Positions 1 to 4,548 of a DNA stretch of 6,404 bases are shown in pieces. The notes beneath the pieces are model-generated. The model worked only from the letters and a program-made list of their open reading frames with translations, had not been told where the DNA came from and searched no databases. Each line of letters starts with the position of its first letter. Positions within the stretch are counted from its first letter, which is position 1. The stretch comes from JAYTJL01 sp043731125 (GTDB taxonomy: Bacteria; Patescibacteriota; Saccharimonadia; Saccharimonadales; UBA10212), in the NCBI GenBank assembly GCA_043731125.1, contig JAYTJL010000050.1, positions 1 to 6,404 of the forward strand, written 5' to 3'. Made by a program: the position numbers and the translations under genes.

Positions 1-473
1 GCAACTAAATTTATTCCAAACTGCTCCGTACCAGTCACGGAAGCACTGGTTGGATTTACCCCAGTTAAGGTATGTGCACCACTACTGGGTGGCGTGCCGA
101 CTGTAAACACCGTATAGCCACTAGAAGTGTAATTGAGCACCTTAAAAGACGACGTAGCGGTTGTAGCCACGACGGTAGATAGCTGACCAAAGTTAATAGC
201 CGAGGTGTTAACTATCATCGACAACCTAGGTTCGGCGGTTGTGTTAAAGCCAGACGCTGTTTGAAAAGTGGTCGAATTTGACCCACCCACTGCGCTGTCG
301 CCCAGAGTACTACCTTCTTTATAGCTAGCCGAGCTACTTTCTAAAGACCCACCAGGACCAATATAACTCTCGTCTATCCGATACGTAGGCGATGACCCCT
401 GTGCCCCTACGACTCCATTCAACCCATAGAGAATGAGTACGTTGGCGAGTATTATCAGTGTTCTATTTATCAT
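1..473 (-). CDS. Secreted surface protein, C-terminus outside the window
   Basis: This gene reads leftwards from an ATG at 473 and stays open to the window edge, giving 157 codons. The N-terminus is a signal peptide: MINRT, then a hydrophobic stretch of about 17 residues (LIILANVLILYGLNGVVG), with likely cleavage near residue 27 at GVVGA. The mature part begins 'SSPTYRIDESYIGPGG' and 'SLESSSASYKEGSTLGD', a pattern I recall at the N-terminus of many exported Patescibacteria proteins. The rest is rich in Ser, Thr, Gly and Val with alternating hydrophobics, as in beta-sandwich surface domains, and the visible end carries 'GTEQFGINLV'. No catalytic motif is seen. The start has only a weak purine stretch (AGAGAG, 488-493) 14 bases upstream. 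A role at the cell surface is inferred; the specific function is unknown. Confidence 0.8.
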   Translation of the reverse strand, partial: MINRTLIILANVLILYGLNGVVGAQGSSPTYRIDESYIGPGGSLESSSASYKEGSTLGDSAVGGSNSTTFQTASGFNTTAEPRLSMIVNTSAINFGQLSTVVATTATSSFKVLNYTSSGYTVFTVGTPPSSGAHTLTGVNPTSASVTGTEQFGINLV

Positions 474-501
474 GATTATTGTTTTAACTCTCTAGCTATT
501 T

Positions 502-507
502 AGTATA
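502..507 (-). promoter_or_regulatory. Candidate -10 box for the secreted protein gene
   Basis: Reading the minus strand, TATACT (5 of 6 matches to TATAAT) lies 28 bases before the ATG at 473, predicting a transcript start near 495 and a leader of about 22 bases. No convincing -35 is present at 16-18 bases; CTGTTA at 19 bases matches only 3 of 6 positions. The PH-like gene at 1763 has the same hexamer in a similar place. Confidence 0.35.
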
Positions 508-540
508 AGCCATCAGGCTCGTGCTTAACAGCGGACTGAT

Positions 541-554
541 TAGGCTAAAGCCTA
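541..554. promoter_or_regulatory. Short palindrome between divergent genes
   Basis: TAGGCT and AGCCTA form perfect 6-base arms around a 2-base AA centre. The centre is too short for an RNA hairpin, so if the site is functional it would be a protein-binding site. It lies between the divergent secreted-protein gene and the RRM unit, about 130 bases before the first start codon of that unit. I found no clear sigma-70 promoter for the RRM unit in 555-680. Confidence 0.25.
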
Positions 555-686
555 GCGTAGGAGTAATATAGATAGTAATTAGACGACGCAACACTAAAGC
601 ATCAGTAGGGAGATTAAAAGAAAAGATTGCAACCCGGGCTAAGCCGAGAAATTATTTAAAGTGTTTTAAAGAGGGGTTAATCCAAA

Positions 687-767
687 ATGGCTAAAGGTAA
701 AAACCGAGGCGGAAACAAGGAAGTTAAAAAACCCAAGATAAAGAAAGAGAAAGTAAATGGCACTTAA
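687..767 (+). CDS. 26-residue basic small protein, overlapping the RRM gene
   Basis: The ORF encodes MAKGKNRGGNKEVKKPKIKK plus six more residues (EKVNGT). It starts 10 bases after a good Shine-Dalgarno-like GAGGGG (671-676), the best ribosome binding site in this unit. Its last codons overlap the ATG of the RRM gene at 757 in another frame, and its stop is at 765-767, an arrangement typical of translational coupling. The composition is extreme: 9 Lys and 1 Arg, with Pro and Gly, and no hydrophobic core, so the peptide is probably disordered and may bind nucleic acid. From memory, proteobacterial genomes carry short conserved proteins beginning 'MAKG...NR.NKE.KKPK'; the resemblance is strong enough to call this a real gene rather than chance. 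The function of that family is unknown to me. A link to RNA handling is inferred from the RRM neighbour. Confidence 0.65.
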   Translation: MAKGKNRGGNKEVKKPKIKKEKVNGT

Positions 768-1044
768 GTTATATGTAGGCTCATTGGCCTATTCAATCGA
801 CGACGATAAATTAAAAGAGATTTTCACAGAAGCGGGTACGGTAGTATCAGCACAAGTCATTGTTGACCGCGATTCAAAGCAGTCTAAAGGATTTGGTTTT
901 GTTGAAATGTCATCAGACGACGAGGCCAAAGAAGCCATCAAGACACTCAACGGCAAAGAAGTTGACGGCCGAACCTTGATGGTCAACGAAGCCCGACCAA
1001 AAGAAGACCGTTCCAGTGGCGGTGGTGGTGGCGGACGCTACTAG
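757..1044 (+). CDS. Single-RRM RNA-binding protein
   Basis: The 95-residue product is one RNA recognition motif with a short glycine tail. RNP2 is LYVGSL at residues 5-10 and RNP1 is KGFGFVEM at 44-51. Both have the aromatic residues (Tyr6, Phe46, Phe48) that stack on RNA bases in this fold. Residues 88-93 are six glycines, followed by RY, like the Gly-rich tails of cyanobacterial Rbp proteins, which are often cold-induced. The length is normal for bacterial one-domain RRM proteins. The upstream site is only a purine-rich stretch (AAAGAAAGAGAAAG), and the start lies inside the preceding 26-codon ORF, so translation is probably coupled to it. The gene is followed by a strong terminator at 1088-1122. 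The role is probably RNA chaperone or post-transcriptional regulator in the cytoplasm; specific targets cannot be told. Confidence 0.95.
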   Translation: MALKLYVGSLAYSIDDDKLKEIFTEAGTVVSAQVIVDRDSKQSKGFGFVEMSSDDEAKEAIKTLNGKEVDGRTLMVNEARPKEDRSSGGGGGGRY

Positions 1045-1087
1045 CATTCGCACCGACTAAGGTTTAAGTCGAATACTCGATTTAAAG

Positions 1088-1122
1088 AAAAACCCTGCGT
1101 AATAAACTGCGCAGGGTTTTTT
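1088..1122. terminator. Bidirectional intrinsic terminator
   Basis: CCCTGCG (1093-1099) pairs perfectly with CGCAGGG (1110-1116). Six T follow at 1117-1122 for the plus strand, and five A at 1088-1092 give a U-tract on the minus strand. It sits between the 3' ends of the convergent RRM and PH-like genes, so it can end transcription from both sides. Confidence 0.92.
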
Positions 1123-1130
1123 CGTAACAC

Positions 1131-1763
1131 TTATCCTTCTTGTTTGCCGGTTTTATCATCTTGATGTATAGCCGAAGAGCCTTCTCCTAAATCGTTTAGC
1201 AGAACCACCAATTGCTCTTTGTCGACATCAGCAGAGTCAATACCCTTTTGATGAGCAATAATATAGCCCTGCAATATCCTCTGCAATTCGACTGCGTCAT
1301 GACGCGTTAAGAAATTGATAGCCATGGTTTTACTAGAGAAAAACCTAGAACTAATGTGTACCGATCCAAAAAAAGGCCCAACATTGGCCTCGACTCTCAG
1401 AATTTCTGCAATCGGGATGCTAACTATTTTAGCTACCAAAAAAAACTGTCGCTTCGTTATAGTTAGTTTTTCGCGGTCAAGTGCAACTGTATCTGTAAAA
1501 AGCACAAATGGAAAAACGGTATTGGCCTGAAAAAGAGTGTCTTGAGCGTCAGTGGTTAAGTTAAGTAGCTCCTCACTTCCTTGTAGAGTTTTCTCAGCCA
1601 CCACTAAAGTATCGCCATCGATATGTTTGATATTTTCTTCTTTGACAGACAGTGTCTTTTGACGACCCCTGTTGGGTATATAGCCTCGCCTAATTACAGC
1701 TCGCTTTATTGCCTCAAAAATATCAAGTTGTACATCTTCGAGGCGGCGAGGTCGTCTAACCAT
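1131..1763 (-). CDS. Bacterial PH-like domain protein, 210 residues
   Basis: I chose the ATG at 1763 because AGAGGAG (minus strand, 1780-1774) lies 10 bases upstream of it. A longer reading from GTG at 1787 would place that binding site inside the gene. The N-terminal third (residues 1-45) is basic and probably helical (VRRPRRLEDVQLDIFEAIKR). Residues about 82-170 form the recognisable part: 'TVFPFVLFTDTVALDREKLT', then a strand-rich stretch, 'EANVGPFFGSVHISSRFF', and a closing helix ending 'LQRILQGYIIA'. This is the layout of bacterial PH-like domains, and I recall such proteins as common in Saccharibacteria. There is no signal peptide or true membrane segment. The C-terminal tail is acidic and hydrophilic. 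The molecular role is unknown; PH-like domains usually bind proteins or membranes. The gene appears monocistronic and ends at the shared terminator. Confidence 0.82.
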   Translation of the reverse strand: MVRRPRRLEDVQLDIFEAIKRAVIRRGYIPNRGRQKTLSVKEENIKHIDGDTLVVAEKTLQGSEELLNLTTDAQDTLFQANTVFPFVLFTDTVALDREKLTITKRQFFLVAKIVSIPIAEILRVEANVGPFFGSVHISSRFFSSKTMAINFLTRHDAVELQRILQGYIIAHQKGIDSADVDKEQLVVLLNDLGEGSSAIHQDDKTGKQEG

Positions 1764-1773
1764 TCTACAATCA

Positions 1774-1780
1774 CTCCTCT
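1774..1780 (-). promoter_or_regulatory. Ribosome binding site that fixes the PH-like gene start
   Basis: AGAGGAG on the minus strand, 10 bases from the ATG at 1763. It decides against the upstream GTG at 1787. Confidence 0.8.
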
Positions 1781-1790
1781 GACTCACTTA

Positions 1791-1812
1791 AGTATAGCCC
1801 AGTGAGGCTATA
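1791..1812 (-). promoter_or_regulatory. Candidate -10 and inverted repeat of the PH-like gene
   Basis: TATACT on the minus strand (1796-1791) predicts a transcript start near 1784 and a leader of about 20 bases containing the ribosome binding site. The hexamer is part of an inverted repeat, TATAGCC (1793-1799) and GGCTATA (1806-1812), separated by 6 bases. This could be an operator overlapping the -10. There is no good -35. Confidence 0.35.
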
Positions 1813-1899
1813 TACCGCTACGCTATAGATGTCGGTATGTATAAAAATGCTCGGACTTGACTATGCATTCTCTATCGGGAAAGTCTTGTTCTGGGATTT

Positions 1900-1928
1900 C
1901 CACTTCCTGGTTCATAATGGAGTATAAT
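1900..1928 (+). promoter_or_regulatory. Promoter of the DUF1003 gene, diverged copy of the dispersed repeat
   Basis: CCACTTCCTGG, TTCATAATGGAG and TATAAT follow one another here. They line up, with small gaps, with the repeat copy before the gene at 4140 (CCACTTTCTGGTG, TTCAACAGAGGTG, TATAAT). The perfect TATAAT (1923-1928) is followed by exactly six bases and then ATG at 1935, so transcription should start at the first base of the start codon. No TTGACA-like -35 is visible. Confidence 0.6.
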
Positions 1929-1934
1929 TCGCAT

Positions 1935-2447
1935 ATGGCAAGTTCGCACCAGACACACGAAGAAAAAGTTAAACACCCCCGCCTGGTAGTGCAAAGCTAC
2001 CGAGCTAAGGCGGACGCCAAACGCACCTTTTCTGACCGGTTCGCCGATAGACTAACCCTTCGCTTTGGTACTGTGGTGTTTTTAGTACTAAATGCCGTCT
2101 GGTTTAGCGTATGGATTGTTCTTAACACCAATATCATTCCAGGCCTGGAGCCTTTCGACCCCTTTCCTTTTGGTCTTCTGACTATGATTGTCTCGCTTGA
2201 GGCAATATTCCTAGCAATAATTGTGCTGATATCACAAAACCGGGCCGCCAAGATTGCCGAGTTGCGGGAAGAAATAGACCTGCAGGTAAATTCAATATCC
2301 GAAACAGAAGTATCTAAGGTCATAGAGTTGCTAAAAATACTTCTTAAGAAGAACGGTGTCAAACTAGATGATCCGGAGATTGAAGACATGATTAGGCCAA
2401 TCAGAAGTGATGATATTGAAAAAATGTTAGAAAAACAGCTCCAATAA
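1935..2447 (+). CDS. DUF1003 family membrane protein
   Basis: This 170-residue protein carries the full DUF1003 signature: 'TFSDRFADRLTLRFGTVVF' at about 31-49, a first membrane helix at about 45-65, the Pro-rich loop 'FDPFPF' at 74-79, a second helix with 'SLEA' at 87-90 and extending to about 100, and 'SQNR' at 100-103. A charged coiled-coil-like tail follows (AKIAELREEIDLQVN) with a C-terminal helical extension to 170. The family is widespread in bacteria and its function is not established. An in-frame ATG at 1857 would add 26 residues (MTMHSLSGKSC...) unlike the family. I start at 1935 because a TATAAT lies six bases before it, which would place the 1857 start upstream of the transcript. 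Translation is therefore probably leaderless. The gene is followed closely by the hairpin terminator at 2463-2511. Confidence 0.93.
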   Translation: MASSHQTHEEKVKHPRLVVQSYRAKADAKRTFSDRFADRLTLRFGTVVFLVLNAVWFSVWIVLNTNIIPGLEPFDPFPFGLLTMIVSLEAIFLAIIVLISQNRAAKIAELREEIDLQVNSISETEVSKVIELLKILLKKNGVKLDDPEIEDMIRPIRSDDIEKMLEKQLQ

Positions 2448-2454
2448 CCTAAGT

Positions 2455-2524
2455 CATAACCACCTGCCTACCCTGCCGGTAGGCAGGGTAGGCAGGGTAG
2501 GCAGGGTTTTTCCCTATTCAACAG
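2455..2524 (+). repeat. Intergenic composite repeat, copy 1 (with hairpin)
   Basis: It starts CATAACCACC (2455-2464), 8 bases after the stop codon of the DUF1003 gene. It contains a GC-rich hairpin, then TTTTTCCCTATTCAACAG (2507-2524). The TATAAT end of the shorter copies is missing; the sequence diverges after CAACAG. Confidence 0.75.
2463..2511 (+). terminator. Terminator of the DUF1003 gene with tandem 9-base repeats
   Basis: CCTGCCTACC (2463-2472) pairs perfectly with GGTAGGCAGG (2478-2487) around a 5-base loop. The 9-base unit GGTAGGCAG is present three times in tandem (2478-2486, 2487-2495, 2496-2504), followed by GG and five T (2507-2511). The left arm can pair with any of the three units, and only pairing with the last brings the stem next to the T-tract. 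Confidence 0.8.
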
Positions 2525-2607
2525 CAAGGGGGCTTTGCAAAAGAATGACCAGCTCAGCTCTAACTAGTTCATCTCTTTTCTCACTGCTTATGTTAAAATT
2601 CTACTAC

Positions 2608-2637
2608 TATATAAAGTTCTCTAGAAATGAATTGGAG
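2608..2637 (+). promoter_or_regulatory. Candidate -10 and ribosome binding site of the small membrane protein gene
   Basis: TATATAAA (2608-2615) is a plausible -10 region, giving a leader of about 20 bases. GGAG at 2634-2637 is the ribosome binding site. It is only 2 bases from the ATG at 2640 but 5 bases from the next ATG at 2643, which favours the second. Confidence 0.4.
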
Positions 2638-2642
2638 TTATG

Positions 2643-2861
2643 ATGGTTTGGTTTAAGAAAACTGGTTGGTTATACCAACCAGTTCATGTGGCGGGATGGA
2701 TAGTATTAGCACTTGGCATAATTTTTTTGGTAAGTGTCTACAGTGCTTACAATGCGCGTGCCCACGGATTTGGAGATTTAACCTATAAAATCTTCCCTCA
2801 CTACGTGTGTACCTTTCTGTTATATATTTGGGTAGGCTACAACACCAGCAAGAAATCCTAG
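2643..2861 (+). CDS. Small two-helix membrane protein of a CPR-type family
   Basis: The product is 72 residues from the second of two adjacent ATG codons (2640 and 2643), chosen by spacing from GGAG. It opens with WFKKTGWLYQPVHVAGW, then a membrane helix at about 15-36, a short loop with 'AYNARAHGFGDLTYKIFPHY' at about 35-54, and a second helix at about 55-68, ending in basic SKK. I recall short proteins with this 'WLYQPV..GW' start and 'FP..V.TFLL' second helix as frequent in Patescibacteria, with no known function. The charged ends suggest a hairpin in the membrane with both termini in the cytoplasm, though this is not certain. It stands alone between the DUF1003 terminator and repeat copy 2, which begins 9 bases after its stop. 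Confidence 0.85.
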   Translation: MVWFKKTGWLYQPVHVAGWIVLALGIIFLVSVYSAYNARAHGFGDLTYKIFPHYVCTFLLYIWVGYNTSKKS

Positions 2862-2870
2862 TGTCTTAGT

Positions 2871-2984
2871 CATAACCACCCTCCTTTGGCAGGCAGGCTT
2901 TTCCCCTATTCAGCTTTTGCTTTCGAGATTCATTTTAGAATGTCAAAAAATGTGCGATAGCATGAAAAATGATAGTTTTTAGTG
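2871..2984 (+). repeat. Intergenic composite repeat, copy 2 (extended form)
   Basis: CATAACCACC (2871-2880), then GGCAGGCAGGC (2888-2898), TTTTCCCCTATTCAGC (2899-2914), then an AT-rich extension that includes TGTCAAAAAATGTGCGATAG and GAAAAATGATA. The whole unit aligns with copy 4 at 3932-4053, with roughly three quarters of bases alike in the extension by eye. No gene is seen in 2862-3070. The T-run with weak pairing may act as a terminator for the gene ending at 2861. Confidence 0.7.
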
Positions 2985-3000
2985 ATATACCCGTAATTCG

Positions 3001-3074
3001 TGACTACCCACCAGAGTTTATCTGCCGCAGGCAAGGCAGACAGGCTTTTCTCCTGTTCAACAGAGGTGTATTAA
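3001..3074 (+). repeat. Intergenic composite repeat, copy 3, reaching the end of the toxin gene
   Basis: A degenerate start (GACTACCCACC) is followed by CTGCC/GGCAG pairing (3022-3038 region), CAGGCTTTTCTCCTG and TTCAACAGAGGTGTAT (3056-3071). The last 16 bases are identical to copies 5 and 6. The -10 end is altered to TATTAAG. The repeat runs into the stop codon of the convergent toxin gene (3071-3073). No plus-strand gene follows, so any transcript from here would be antisense to the toxin gene. Confidence 0.7.
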
Positions 3075-3457
3075 GCTTTTTGGGAGTGGTTTTTTAACCA
3101 AGCGGCTATCTGTTCAACGCTTAGCTTTTTAACTGCAATATCTACTGCAAAGTCTTCTAGCTCTTTAGGTGTAGCCGTTAGGCTATAGCCGTTTCTGGCA
3201 AGGAATATTCCAGCAACAATTGTGCCTGTTCTTTTATTGCCATCTACAAAAGGATGGTCGCCAATTAAATTCCGAATATAGACGCCGGCCTTTTGGTAAA
3301 CATTAGGGTATTGTTCTTGCCCAAATACTTCTTGCCTGGGCGCCATAACTAATGACAGCAACCTGCCCTCATCCCTGGTACCGTGTGACCCTCCAAAATC
3401 TTCAATCACTTGAAAGTGTAGCCTCAGTATTTCTTTCAGGCTTAAATAGCTTGTCAT
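3071..3457 (-). CDS. doc: Doc-type (Fic fold) toxin
   Basis: The 128-residue protein is of normal length for the death-on-curing family. Residues 68-78 are HPFVDGNKRTG, the catalytic loop: His68, Asp72, Asn74, Lys75 and Arg76 are all present. The Lys in place of the second Gly of AMP-transferring Fic proteins (HxFxDGNGR) is the Doc hallmark. In phage P1 Doc this goes with phosphorylation of EF-Tu and arrest of translation. The residue before Asn is Gly, as in Fic, where P1 Doc has Ala. The N-terminal 'GGSHGTRDEGRLLS' and 'QEQYPNVYQKAGVY' segments also fit the family. Its ATG overlaps the TGA of the antitoxin gene by four bases (ATGA), so toxin synthesis is coupled to antitoxin synthesis. EF-Tu as target is by analogy only. 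All key residues are intact, so it is probably active. Confidence 0.93.
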   Translation of the reverse strand: MTSYLSLKEILRLHFQVIEDFGGSHGTRDEGRLLSLVMAPRQEVFGQEQYPNVYQKAGVYIRNLIGDHPFVDGNKRTGTIVAGIFLARNGYSLTATPKELEDFAVDIAVKKLSVEQIAAWLKNHSQKA

Positions 3458-3663
3458 CTCTTAGCAAGATTTTTGAGAGTTTGACCGTACTGGGCTACAA
3501 ACTTATCGTATTCCTGCATAAGCTTTTCTTGCTTATTATCAGAATCAACCGCTTCAATAGTCAGCTTAACTTCGTCGCCAGCAGATATGCCTAGTTCGTC
3601 CAATTGTTTTTTGGGGATAGTCACCCCAAGAGAACTACCAATTTTTATAACTTTTTGTACCAT
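3454..3663 (-). CDS. AbrB/MazE-type antitoxin of the Doc toxin
   Basis: The 69-residue product has an N-terminal SpoVT/AbrB-like swapped-hairpin DNA-binding domain (residues about 1-45), with 'KVIKIGSSLGVTIPKKQLDE' and 'AGDEVKLTI'. A charged helix at about 46-69 (KQEKLMQEYDKFVAQYGQTL) probably wraps the toxin. The classical partner of Doc is Phd, so the AbrB fold here is the alternative pairing. By analogy the dimer neutralises the toxin and represses its own operon. An AT-rich palindrome with three half-sites lies directly before the start (3668-3700). The TATAAT of the minus strand (3675-3670) is part of it and lies six bases before the ATG, so the mRNA is probably leaderless. The stop overlaps the toxin start. 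Confidence 0.92.
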   Translation of the reverse strand: MVQKVIKIGSSLGVTIPKKQLDELGISAGDEVKLTIEAVDSDNKQEKLMQEYDKFVAQYGQTLKNLAKR

Positions 3664-3667
3664 ACCT

Positions 3668-3700
3668 AAATTATAACATTTGTTATAATTTTGTTATAAT
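3668..3700. promoter_or_regulatory. Shared operator/promoter of the toxin-antitoxin unit and the divergent membrane protein gene
   Basis: AAATTATAACA (3668-3678) and its exact reverse complement (3681-3691) form a palindrome with 11-base arms and a 2-base centre. A third half-site, TGTTATAAT, follows at 3692-3700, 11 bases (about one helical turn) after the second copy. TATAAT boxes lie inside it on both strands: minus 3675-3670 (6 bases before the antitoxin ATG) and plus 3684-3689 and 3695-3700 (the latter 8 bases before the ATG at 3709). An AbrB-type antitoxin bound here would block both promoters. No -35 is visible on either side. Confidence 0.75.
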
Positions 3701-3708
3701 AATCAACA

Positions 3709-3930
3709 ATGGTTGTAAAAAGCGAAACTGTATTAAAACGTTTTATAGCACTTTGTTTTATTTTAATTGTTATTTTTTCTCCAATAGGTCTACTGTTATC
3801 AATTTATACGGTTATAGCTACTAAAAATAAGTCGGGTAGCTTAAGAACATGGGCTTACATAGCTTTGACACTTAACTTTTTATCGGTTTGTTTATCGGCT
3901 GTTTTATATTATTCTTTCCGAAATTTTTAA
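3709..3930 (+). CDS. Small AT-rich two-helix membrane protein, divergent from the antitoxin
   Basis: The product is 73 residues: a short basic start (MVVKSETVLKR), a membrane helix at about 12-36, a polar basic loop (TKNKSGSLR, 38-46) and a second helix at about 48-68. I do not recognise the family; short 'DUF4190-like' proteins share the layout, but the resemblance is too loose to name it. The gene is clearly poorer in GC than its neighbours (about a quarter GC in its first 70 bases) and uses mostly TTA for Leu and TTT for Phe, which suggests recent acquisition. It shares the palindromic control region with the toxin-antitoxin unit and may have travelled with it and be repressed with it. TATAAT eight bases before the ATG suggests a leaderless mRNA. 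A repeat copy begins directly after its stop. Confidence 0.75.
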   Translation: MVVKSETVLKRFIALCFILIVIFSPIGLLLSIYTVIATKNKSGSLRTWAYIALTLNFLSVCLSAVLYYSFRNF

Positions 3931-3931
3931 G

Positions 3932-4053
3932 CATAACCACCCTTCAGAGGCAGGCAGGCCTACCTATCGGTAGGTAAACTTTCCCCTATTCAGCTTCTTC
4001 TATTGAGATACATTAATTTTGTCAAAATATATGTGATAGCATAAAAAATGATA
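3932..4053 (+). repeat. Intergenic composite repeat, copy 4 (extended form with hairpin)
   Basis: CATAACCACCC starts one base after the stop of the upstream gene (TAA at 3928-3930). GGCAGGCAGG follows, then a hairpin CCTACC-TATC-GGTAGG (3959-3974), CTTTCCCCTATTCAGC, and an AT-rich extension with GTCAAAATATATGTGATAGC and AAAAAATGATA. It aligns along its length with copy 2 (2871-2984), which lacks the CCTACC hairpin. No gene is seen in 3931-4139; copy 5 occupies the end of this gap. Confidence 0.75.
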
Positions 4054-4095
4054 AATATTCTACTGATTTGTCTGTTAATTCAATAAAGATTAGGC

Positions 4096-4132
4096 CATAA
4101 CCACTTTCTGGTGTTCAACAGAGGTGTATAAT
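4096..4132 (+). repeat. Intergenic composite repeat, copy 5 (short form), promoter of the next gene
   Basis: CATAACCAC (4096-4104), TTTCTGGTG, then TTCAACAGAGGTGTATAAT (4114-4132). The last 19 bases are identical to copy 6. TATAAT (4127-4132) lies 7 bases before the ATG at 4140, so this copy is probably the promoter of that gene and the mRNA is leaderless. Confidence 0.8.
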
Positions 4133-4139
4133 TTATTTT

Positions 4140-4469
4140 ATGGAGCCAAGTAGATACAGCGAGTTATCACCCTCTGCTTTTGTTGTGTTCAGCCCTGATA
4201 ATGAGGGTGGAATTTTTGTTGGAGAACTCGGACATAATCCAGTTGTCGGTGACGAGGTTATACTTAGCGTTGAGAAACGAGATGCCAGAAAAATTTTTGA
4301 AGGTAATAAAGCAGTTCTAGCTAAATATGTACAGGTAGATTTTCAGATACCAGGACTACACCTTGTTCCAGAAGCAGGGTTTTCAATTATTAGCTCATCC
4401 ACGGGCGAAGGTATGGTTATATCCGGCTATTCATTTATCGAATATGATCCGCACGAAGAAGCGGCATAA
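4140..4469 (+). CDS. Unrecognised small soluble protein (109 residues)
   Basis: I do not recognise this protein. It has no signal peptide or membrane helix. The sequence alternates hydrophobic and polar residues (SAFVVFSPDNEGGIFVGELG, VVGDEVILSVEKRDA, GEGMVISGYSFIEYDP), which suggests a small beta-rich fold. The tail is acidic (DPHEEAA) and there are no cysteines. The ATG is the only reasonable start: it lies 7 bases after the TATAAT of repeat copy 5 and has no Shine-Dalgarno sequence, so the mRNA is probably leaderless. Its stop codon TAA (4467-4469) lies inside the CATAACCAC of copy 6, so the repeat supplies the end of the gene. Coding character is supported by an uninterrupted frame with normal composition and by its fit between the two repeat copies. 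Confidence 0.72.
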   Translation: MEPSRYSELSPSAFVVFSPDNEGGIFVGELGHNPVVGDEVILSVEKRDARKIFEGNKAVLAKYVQVDFQIPGLHLVPEAGFSIISSSTGEGMVISGYSFIEYDPHEEAA

Positions 4470-4501
4470 CCACTTTCCCCTCTTCAACAGAGGTGTATAA
4501 T
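4465..4501 (+). repeat. Intergenic composite repeat, copy 6 (minimal form)
   Basis: This is the most compact full copy: CATAACCAC (4465-4473), TTTCCCCTC, TTCAACAGAGGTGTATAAT (4483-4501), without any hairpin. The TAA stop of the preceding gene is inside its first motif. Its TATAAT (4496-4501) predicts a transcript start near 4508, about 40 bases before the ATG at 4549, so here the next gene would have a leader. Confidence 0.8.
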
Positions 4502-4548
4502 GTAACTTATTCAATTAATTCGCTAATTATTAAGGTAAGAAAGTATCT

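Noticed and set aside
1315..1530. Plus-strand ORF of 71 codons
   Set aside because: Shadow of the PH-like gene on the opposite strand; no binding site or recognisable product.
1764..1787. GTG start of the PH-like gene at 1787
   Set aside because: It would place the good Shine-Dalgarno sequence AGAGGAG inside the coding region; the ATG at 1763 is correctly spaced from it.
1623..1805. Plus-strand ORF of 60 codons
   Set aside because: Overlaps the start and promoter region of the PH-like gene on the other strand; no support of its own.
1857..1934. N-terminal extension of the DUF1003 protein from an upstream ATG
   Set aside because: The predicted promoter lies between this ATG and the one at 1935, and the extra 26 residues do not look like family sequence.
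1997..2389. Minus-strand ORF of 130 codons
   Set aside because: It lies wholly inside the DUF1003 gene on the other strand, whose conserved motifs are clear, and its own translation is Ser/Thr/Ile-rich without any domain.
3352..3594. Plus-strand ORF of 80 codons
   Set aside because: Spans the junction of the antitoxin and toxin genes on the other strand, both of which are unmistakable.
4096..4501. Integron attC sites between the small genes
   Set aside because: No GTTRRRY/RYYYAAC core pairs with the right geometry were found and no integrase is in view; the repeats are conserved in sequence, unlike attC sites.
2871..4501. CRISPR array
   Set aside because: The repeats are few, of variable length, separated by genes and diverged from each other; there are no regular spacers and no cas genes.
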